Shown in pieces: positions 8,134-13,598 of a stretch of DNA of 13,598 nucleotides. Made by a program: the position numbers and the translations under genes. Numbering within the stretch: the first letter of the stretch is position 1; each line of letters opens with the position of its first letter. The DNA is from Ettlia oleoabundans. Its lineage: Eukaryota > Chlorophyta > Chlorophyceae > Chlamydomonadales. The stretch spans positions 1 to 13,598 of the forward strand of contig JAAMXP010000569.1 in NCBI GenBank assembly GCA_019693395.1, given 5' to 3'. Under the pieces are notes generated by a model. It did no database searches, was not told where the DNA came from, and was given only the letters and a program-made list of their open reading frames with translations.

Positions 8134-8514
8134 ATGTCTGGCCGCGGCAAGGGCAAGACCTCCGGCAAGAAGGCCGTGAGCAAGAGCAGCAAGGCTGGTC
8201 TGCAGTTCCCAGTGGGCCGCATCGCCCGCTACCTGAAGAAGGGCCGCTACGCTGAGCGCATCGGCGCCGGCGCCCCCGTGTACCTGGCCGCCGTGCTGGA
8301 ATACCTGGCGGCAGAGGTGCTGGAGCTGGCCGGCAACGCCGCCCGCGACAACAAGAAGACCCGCATCATCCCCCGCCACATCCAGCTGGCCGTGCGCAAT
8401 GATGAGGAGCTGAGCAAGCTGCTGGCGGGCGTGACCATCGCTGAGGGTGGCGTGCTGCCCAACATCCACTCCGTGCTGCTGCCCAAGAAGAGCGGCAAGA
8501 AGGCCGAGGCCTGA
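8134..8514 (+). CDS. Histone H2A (canonical)
   Basis: Complete 126-residue core histone H2A in a single exon. The N-terminal tail MSGRGKGK is followed by the signature [14 protein letters not shown] (21-34) and the fold [21 protein letters not shown]. Then come [20 protein letters not shown] and the [12 protein letters not shown] docking segment. Acidic-patch residues E56, E61, E64, D90, E91 and E92 are all present. The C-terminus, [10 protein letters not shown], lacks the SQ-[DE]-aromatic motif of H2A.X, and the sequence does not look like H2A.Z, so this is the canonical replication form. The ATG follows CAACAACAACC. It forms the nucleosome dimer with the H2B encoded divergently next door and shares its promoter region and 3' signals. 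Confidence 0.98.
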   Translation: MSGRGKGKTSGKKAVSKSSKAGLQFPVGRIARYLKKGRYAERIGAGAPVYLAAVLEYLAAEVLELAGNAARDNKKTRIIPRHIQLAVRNDEELSKLLAGVTIAEGGVLPNIHSVLLPKKSGKKAEA

Positions 8515-8563
8515 AGCGGCCGTAATCCTACCAGCCAGCACCCCAACAAACCCGAAACCAACT

Positions 8564-8579
8564 GGTGTTATTCAACACC
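8564..8579 (+). terminator. Histone 3' stem-loop of H2A
   Basis: GGTGTTATTCAACACC: stem GGTGTT/AACACC with loop ATTC, extended by T8563-A8580, about 50 nt after the stop. The 16 bases and flanking sequence (CCAACT before, ACCT after) are identical to the H2B copy on the other strand. Confidence 0.92.
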
Positions 8580-8588
8580 ACCTTGCTT

Positions 8589-8600
8589 ACTGGGAAAGCA
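8589..8600 (+). promoter_or_regulatory. Putative histone downstream element of H2A
   Basis: ACTGGGAAAGCA begins after a 9-nt spacer from the stem-loop, the same sequence and spacing as in H2B. It is probably needed for 3' cleavage of the histone pre-mRNA, by analogy with the U7-binding element of animals; this role is inferred. Confidence 0.55.
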
Positions 8601-8870
8601 GAGTACTGCCGGCATTGCCTTTGCTGAACCTTGCCCGCTAACACGCAGCCAACACAAGCTGTGGCCACCGCCTTGCCTGCTTTGCCCACCCACCCAGCCC
8701 ACGGGCGTTGCCAACCCCCTGAGATGGTGCGCTGCTTGACATGTGCATAGATAGGTGTTGGGGAGGTGAGTGTGGGTGCTGGGATCAGAGGGGTGAGATG
8801 CTGGCTAAAGTAGGATCAGGCCCCTCAATCAGGACAAGGGCCCGTGACGTGGCAGTGGGGGGCGTGACAG

Positions 8871-9155
8871 ATGCTTCAACTGGTGAACCTGGCGGCAATT
8901 CCAAACGACTTGTCACACCCGTCCGAGGATGTTGCTATTGTGGTGTCGATTGGCAGTGTGCTGACTGAGGGCAAGGCGCGTAGCTTCCACTACAGAGTGC
9001 AAATCTTTCCACCCCGCAACTGTCCCTGCCTCCAGCTTCAAGTGATGGCAGAAGCACGCACCCCAAGCTGCTCAGAGCCGTGCCCAGTGAGGCTTTGGCA
9101 TGCCAGATTTGCGCAAAGTGTCCTATCGTTGCCGCACATAGGCATGTGTGTTTGA
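8871..9155 (+). other. Unassigned 94-codon ORF
   Basis: ATG-started frame. Its first half (MLQLVNLAAIPNDLSHPS, then EDVAIVVSIGSVLTEGKAR) has normal protein composition rather than the Ala/Pro/Arg bias of chance GC-rich frames. The second half looks less convincing, so if real it may be one exon with a donor near 9040. I recognise no family. The first 15 bases resemble 10290-10304 downstream. No promoter or poly(A) signal could be assigned. Confidence 0.2.
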
Positions 9156-9397
9156 ACCAATCTCAATCCAGCTGACGGTGATTCCATTTACAATGTAGTG
9201 TGCTGCCCATTTGTGGGCACTTGCAGCGCAACACAGCATGAGTTTTGCCGTTGTCTCTGATGTTGCGTCAGGCTCGTCTCCTGCTTGAAGGCATGTGGCA
9301 AGAATTTTAACATGAAGTTTCCAAGCTGCTTCTTGATGGGGAGCCTTAGCTGCCTCTCCCAATATTTTACTGTCAAGAACTTGCAAATCCAGAAGGA
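9123..9397 (-). other. Possible terminal exon or decayed gene fragment
   Basis: After an acceptor-like GGTCTCCAG on the minus strand (AG at 9399-9398) an open frame runs 90 residues to TAG at 9123. It begins LLDLQVLDSKILGEAAKAPH and ends GITVSWIEIGSNTHAYVRQR. Composition is balanced, with alternating hydrophobic and charged residues and several Trp, Ile and Val, and the DNA is more AT-rich than the neighbours. I do not recognise a family. Upstream on the same strand I find no clean partner exon, only the frame-shifted-looking stretch at 9893-9642. It may be a relic of a gene or transposon. Confidence 0.3.
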
Positions 9398-10005
9398 CTG
9401 GAGACCTTCAACCCTGCTGTGAGCGGGTCCCGACTGGCACGTCAGCGCTGGAGTCCTTCGTTCATTTTTTTGTGCTTTTCCGCATAGTGCACTGGTAGAG
9501 CGATTTGTATTCACGGCCGACAGCCTGGCAGCTCCTCAAGGGGTCATAAGCTGATGTGGGCACTTCTGTGGGCTGCTGAGCCGCAGTACATCTCTTCTGC
9601 AGTACAATAGCCCGAGGTTTCCCCGTCCACCCCAGCCGTGTTTAGCGGTTTACAACTCTAAAATCATCCTCTCTTCCAGAAATTTTCTGCGACCAGCCCA
9701 TCATGCATGTCCGACACTGTTCGTAGCTTTGAGTGTTCGTGTGGGGACAATCCACGTCCATGGCGCGTTTGTCCTCGCGTAGATGCACACCAGGTGATCT
9801 CAGCGCAGACAGCTGTGCAAGCTGGGTCTTGCTTTCGCGAATCTGGGTGTCGCAATAGGGTTTGGAGGTCTGCAGCCCTTCCAGCCCCGACAAACTCGTG
9901 CTGTTACGTGTTTATGGACCTTACGGGTGCTAGTCTGTTGTATGCACGCTTTGCCCAACATCCGTATTTCGCTGCCGCGCCTTTCCCGCTGTTGTCGACT
10001 CGCAG

Positions 10006-10307
10006 TGAGCGTTCTGGAGGAGTTTGACGTTGTTGCGACGCCGGTGCGCAGCGGCGGGGAAGCCTGCGCGCCGTTTACGCCTGACTTGCGTGCCGCCAAC
10101 GTTGCTGCCTACCTGCGCTGTGACCCCCGCCCCTGACGGCATCCTGGACAGCCCCGACATTCGCACTGGGCATGCGCCGACTCAACTGTCACCCACACTT
10201 TTCCACTGCTTGACTGGTATGGCTGGCTGCATGCTACTGTTGCAGGTTCTGGTGCTACGCAAGGCGATTACACGCTGACAGCGGGACAGATGCTGCAACT
10301 CGTGTGA
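10006..10307 (+). other. Possible last two exons of an unidentified plus-strand gene
   Basis: After an acceptor-like GACTCGCAG, one frame reads VLEEFDVVATPVRSGGEA then APFTPDLRAANVAAYLR up to a possible donor, GCT|GTGACC at 10119/10120. A second stretch after CTGTTGCAG (10246 onwards) reads SGATQGDYTLTAGQMLQLV to TGA at 10305-10307. The two join in phase (1-nt carry-over) across a 126-nt intron. No family is recognised and no upstream exon was found. The stop lies only 45 nt before the Gln-rich gene's ATG, so these could alternatively belong to that gene in a structure I cannot resolve. Confidence 0.22.
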
Positions 10308-10352
10308 CCGGCTCAGACCGTGCAACTCACGCCCACACCAAACCCCTTAGCA

Positions 10353-12748
10353 ATGACCGGCGAAACCCACTGGCTGCCCGCACGCGCCCAGCCAGCACAG
10401 GAGCTGGACGGCAGCGGCTGGGGGCCGCAGCCGCAGCTGGGACAGGCAAGCAGCAGCAAGCCTGGTGGGCAGCATCAGGTGAAACTGCTGCTAATGGAGC
10501 CTGTATCACCTCAAAACGAGCCACATATGGAACCTTATGGACACCTTGAGTGCCAGCCGCCGACTGCACAGAGACGAGCCCAGCACCCGCTTCAGCCCCC
10601 AGTGCTGCAGCAGCAACACTCTGGTTGGCACCCGCCGCCACAGCCGCAGCCACCGCCGCATCCGCCTGGGTTGTTGGGTGCTCAAGCCCTGGGGCCCCGC
10701 CTCACCCGCTCGCGCTCCCTCTCTGAGCTTCCAGCCGAGCAGCAGCAGCTGCTGCTTTCACAGCAGGCACAGCAGACCGCTGTGCTGGAAGCTCAGCGTG
10801 CTGAGCAGGCGCAGTGGTGTGTGGCGGTGCAGCAACTGCTCACCCGGCGCGACAGCGCAGGGCCGCAGCAACCCACAGCCACGCCGGGGCTGGGGCAGGG
10901 GCAGGGGCATGGGGGACGTGATTGCTTGCCGCCGCAGCAGCGTGGGGAGTGGGAGGCTCAGAGGCGGGCATGGCAGGCGCAGCGTCGGCAGCAGCATCTG
11001 GCATGGGAGGTCCAAGAGGGGGCGTTGGTGTGGGATTGGCAGCACAGGCAGCCGCACAGCGCCGCTGCCCAGCAGCAGGGGCTGTCGCCGACCCCCCCAA
11101 TGCAGCAGGTGGCGGTAAGCATGGAGCTCGCCTGGCCGGGGATCAGGGGCATGGTGTCACCCTATGCTGACGCCCCCAAGTCTTGCACAGGCCTCCCACA
11201 GCAGGTGAGCATTGTGTGGTGGTCATCCGAACAGGTTATATTGGCCTGCTTGAAAGATATACGTTACATTTACCTACCCATGGTGGAGCTGGCCGCGGGT
11301 TGACCCCCATTCACACCGAAGCTCAAACCATTTGTCGCAGCCTGCGTTGCTGTTTGGCCTTGGTAGGCATGCACAGAGAAGGAGGGACGCCTGCTGCCAA
11401 TGTGCAGCCGGTATGGCAGTTGCTGCCTACTGCCATGCTTGTGATTACCCTGTCTGCATGCACAGCTATACCAATCTCGATTCTCTCATCACAAGCTGTT
11501 GCATTTCTGAGCTGCTTTCTGCCCTGCTGCAACGCTGTGCAGCCCTGCCAGCAGCCTGCCAACCGCCACGCCTCCCAACCAGCTTCAACAGCAGCCCCAA
11601 CGTCAACCTCAACCCCACTCGCACCTGCTGCCTGTGAGGTTATCGAGGTGCAGCTGCCCACGCCGTTCCGGGATGCTGCCACCGGGCCCCCTGCCGCGAG
11701 TCGCTCCCCTGGCGGGGATGCGGCTGGCAGCGGCGGCTCTGACGCCGCAACCACAACGACGGCGGCAGCGGCGGGGGCGGCGGTGGGGGCTGCCTTGGCT
11801 GTGGCTGAGGCGGATGCTGGGGGCGAGTGCAGTGAGGTGGCGGAGGAGCAGGAGCTGCTTCAGCTGCTGGGCTGTGGAGCAGAGGAACAAAACCAAGAGA
11901 CGGGCAAACAGGAGGGCCAAGAGCGGCAGCAGCGGCGGGGGGCACGGGAGGAAGGCGAGGAGGATAGCGGGCAAGAAGTCCAAGGCCCCCTGGCTTGTTC
12001 TAACCCCCACATGGCAGGCACCCCTGATCAGCACCAGCCCCCCGTCCAGCCAGAGCAGCTGATGTACGGCGCACCTTCTCCTCAGGCACAGCTGTCTCTG
12101 AGGATGACCGCCTCAGCCTTTTCGCTGCCGCTGTCAGCGGCGCCCTCAGCTGCCCATTCGTTGCCGCCGGCTCCCACCCCTTCACCAGGGCTGCTGCTGC
12201 AGCAGCAGCCGCTCCAGCTGGGACCGCTGCCGCTGCCGCATCGACATCTCCTGCTTACCAGCACAGCCAGCCAGGCAGCGGTGGCAACGCATTTTGGCCC
12301 CTGTCAAACCCTGACGCCATGGCAGCAGCTGGAACCGCCGGTAGGCCAGCCCCCGCTGCAGCCCCCGCAGCAGCAGGTGCCTCCACTACAGGGGCAGGTC
12401 CTGCTGTGCCAGCAGGTCGATTGCTTATGGGATGTGCCGCAGCCGCTGCGGCCGCCTCCGCCCCTCCCGCCTTCCACAGGCCCCAGCGGCGGCTTATATA
12501 CAGCGGCCCTGGCCTGGCCGCAGTACCAGCAGCAGGGGCAGTATGAGCAGTACCAGCACCAGCACTACAGGCGTACCGCTGCCGTGCAGCTGGCAGAACG
12601 GCGTCCTTGGCTGCAGCCTGAGCTGCCTGCTGGGGGCGACCAACCCCCACGCCGCTGGTCGGCAGATGATGCATATGCGTGGCAGACCTCCTTTGCCCAG
12701 CCCCCCCTCTACCAGCAGCCACCATGCCCAGGGCCTCCTGCCAGCTGA
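10353..12748 (+). CDS. Gln/Pro-rich, largely disordered protein of unknown function (two exons)
   Basis: Exon 1 is 10353-11204 (284 codons); a 338-nt intron has donor CAG|GTGAGC and acceptor GTGCAG at 11542; exon 2 is 11543-12748 (401 codons plus TGA), phase 0. The start is the first in-frame ATG after TGA 10305. The 685-residue product has no domain I recognise. Residues 65-110 are Pro/Gln-rich. TRSRSLSEL (118-126) fits a basophilic (RxRxxS) kinase site at S124. Residues 127-165 and 197-232 are Gln-rich and likely helical, the latter with repeated Trp and Arg. Exon 2 has Ser/Thr/Ala-rich sequence, an acidic Glu/Gln-rich segment (about residues 375-420), Pro-rich blocks and a Tyr/Gln stretch near the C-terminus (QYQQQGQYEQYQHQHYRR). 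Codon choice (CTG, CAG) supports coding. It resembles transcription-regulator activation regions, but that is a guess. Either end may differ. Confidence 0.6.
10886..10915 (+). other. G-quadruplex-forming sequence in the Gln-rich gene
   Basis: Five G-runs of four or five are separated by 2-3-nt loops (CT, CA, CA, CAT) on the coding strand, so the fold would also be possible in the mRNA. The codons read GLGQGQGHGG. Confidence 0.7.
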
Positions 12749-13598
12749 GCCCTCCAGCATATGCACACAGGGTGAGCAGCAGCGGCCGGCTGTGTGAAGG
12801 GTGCAGCAGCAGGCAGTACCGTGCAACCCAAAGGCGGTACTGTGTCCCCCCCCAAGGCAGGAGCAGGAGCAGGCGCAGCACGAAGCACGCAGCTGCAGCA
12901 CCAAGCAGCACTGTTGCAGCACAACAATGATGCAGCCACCCCTTTTGTGACACCCAGGTGATAAGCGGGGCTCGCCAGCCTCGTGTTTGCGCCGTTTCTC
13001 AGTAAACAAATACGTTATGACGCCATGAACAGTTCCTGCAGCGTCATACAGCATCCCCAGCTTGCAAAACCCCTCCGTTGTGGTTGTTTTTATAAGAGAG
13101 TTTCATAAATTTTCTGCGTTGAGTATCCCCAGCCAGTTCACTGGCTTTTTCATTCTTGACCTTCCGCCGTTTTGACCACTTGAGAGCAGAGCACTCGTTT
13201 TTCCCCTACTTTTTACTTTTTTATTATCTGGCGCGTGTTTTTTTCCCTCAGATCCCAGCCAACCCAAAGAGGCGTTTGGTGCTCCACCTGCCAAGCATGC
13301 CGCGCTTGATGCGCCCCTATTGCTTTGTTTATTTTTGCTTTAGTGACCCAGATGCTTGGGCCGCTTCGTTTCGTCCTCAAGTGCCAATGCAAAGCTGGTT
13401 TTGCCATCGGCGGTTTACGGTTCTCCCCTTTTTTACTCGCGTTGTGCTGTGCCGTGGCATGGATGCCTTCTGTTATGCCTTCTACCTGCCCTCCCCAGCC
13501 TTGCCCATGAATGAATGCTAATGTTCATGCTTGTACGCATCCCCAACCTGAACCATGCATCTGCTTAGCCCCAGTCTGGCAAATGTCGTTCTGTTGAC
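12749..13598. other. 3' flank of the Gln-rich gene, no confident gene
   Basis: No ATG-started gene is supported and no plus-strand TGTAA is present. Splice-like sites exist: CAGG|GTGAGC at 12771/12772, CCCAG|GTGATAAG at 12957/12958, and a strong pyrimidine-rich acceptor TTTTTTTCCCTCAG ending at 13251. A TATAAG lies at 13091-13096. These could mean that a gene continues past the window or that the Gln-rich gene has a different 3' structure. The 13080-13250 stretch is distinctly AT-rich. Confidence 0.4.
13131..13150 (+). terminator. Hairpin followed by a T-run
   Basis: AGCCAGT-TC-ACTGGCT is a perfect 7-bp inverted repeat (realistically 5 bp with a 4-nt loop) followed directly by T5. It has the form of an intrinsic terminator. 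In nuclear DNA of a eukaryote such a role is not expected, so it may mark a transcript end of another kind or be chance. Confidence 0.25.

Larger units (their letters stand above)
8601..10352. other. Unassigned region between H2A and the Gln-rich gene
   Basis: No confident gene in 1.75 kb. The region is visibly less GC-rich than its flanks, especially 9120-9420 and 9480-9530. It holds three protein-like stretches listed separately (plus 8871, minus 9397-9123, plus 10006-10307). Another is minus 9893-9642, where one frame looks coding in the first half and a different frame in the second, as after a frameshift. I see no RNA gene. Confidence 0.4.

Noticed and set aside
8086..8541. 151-codon minus-strand frame over H2A
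   Set aside because: It is the antisense shadow of the H2A gene.
9482..9502. tRNA-like A-box (TAGTGCACTGGTAGAGCGA)
   Set aside because: No matching B-box (GGTTCGAATCC type), no acceptor-stem pairing and no anticodon arm within tRNA distance.
12255..13054. Long minus-strand frames (232 and 186 codons) opposite the Gln-rich gene
   Set aside because: They are mirror frames of CAG/CTG-rich DNA. The plus-strand reading has a longer continuous frame with a good, phase-matched intron.
13156..13521. 121-codon plus-strand frame rich in Phe, Tyr and Pro
   Set aside because: It starts at TTG and its composition follows the T-rich DNA. A splice acceptor sits inside it, so it is more likely part intron, part exon in an unknown frame.
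1..13598. CRISPR array, bacterial operon, prophage or insertion sequence
   Set aside because: No spaced direct repeats, no ribosome-binding-site-linked gene runs and no transposase or integrase frames. Introns and histones mark the DNA as eukaryotic nuclear.

Overview
The window looks like nuclear DNA of a green alga (core chlorophyte). The reasons are GC-rich coding exons with strong CTG (Leu) and CAG (Gln) use, many short introns ending in TGCAG, intronless replication-type histone genes in a divergent H2A/H2B pair with stem-loop 3' ends, and low-complexity Gln/Pro/Ala-rich protein sequence. No species is claimed.

Layout, left to right. (1) 1-413, plus strand: the last exon of a gene whose C-terminus matches the tail of the U-box/cyclophilin splicing factor PPIL2 (CYP65/PUB49 in plants). 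(2) 414-1674: no recognisable gene; 3' flank of two convergent genes. (3) 1675-5746, minus strand: an 11-exon gene for a secreted chymotrypsin-fold (S1) protein of 334 residues. All intron phases close and the frame ends cleanly. The fold signatures and disulphide cysteines are kept, but catalytic His is Ser and catalytic Ser is Tyr, so it should be a non-catalytic serine protease homologue. Its last intron appears to be GC-AG. (4) 5747-7349: mostly unassigned, with a 646-bp segment bounded by 29-bp inverted repeats. (5) 7350-8600: a divergent histone H2B (minus) / H2A (plus) pair with a shared 334-bp promoter. Both genes end in the same 16-nt stem-loop, and both carry the same 12-nt box exactly 9 nt further downstream. 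(6) 8601-10352: no confident gene; three protein-like stretches that could be exons or decayed genes. (7) 10353-12748, plus strand: a two-exon gene for a 685-residue Gln/Pro-rich, apparently disordered protein of unknown function. (8) 12749-13598: no confident gene; a hairpin followed by a T-run and several orphan splice-like signals.

Only the histone genes obviously work together: H2A and H2B form one nucleosome dimer and share promoter and 3'-processing signals, as expected for S-phase co-expression. The other genes are unrelated neighbours. The most interesting items are the double active-site loss in the protease homologue and the matched stem-loop plus downstream box of the histone genes.
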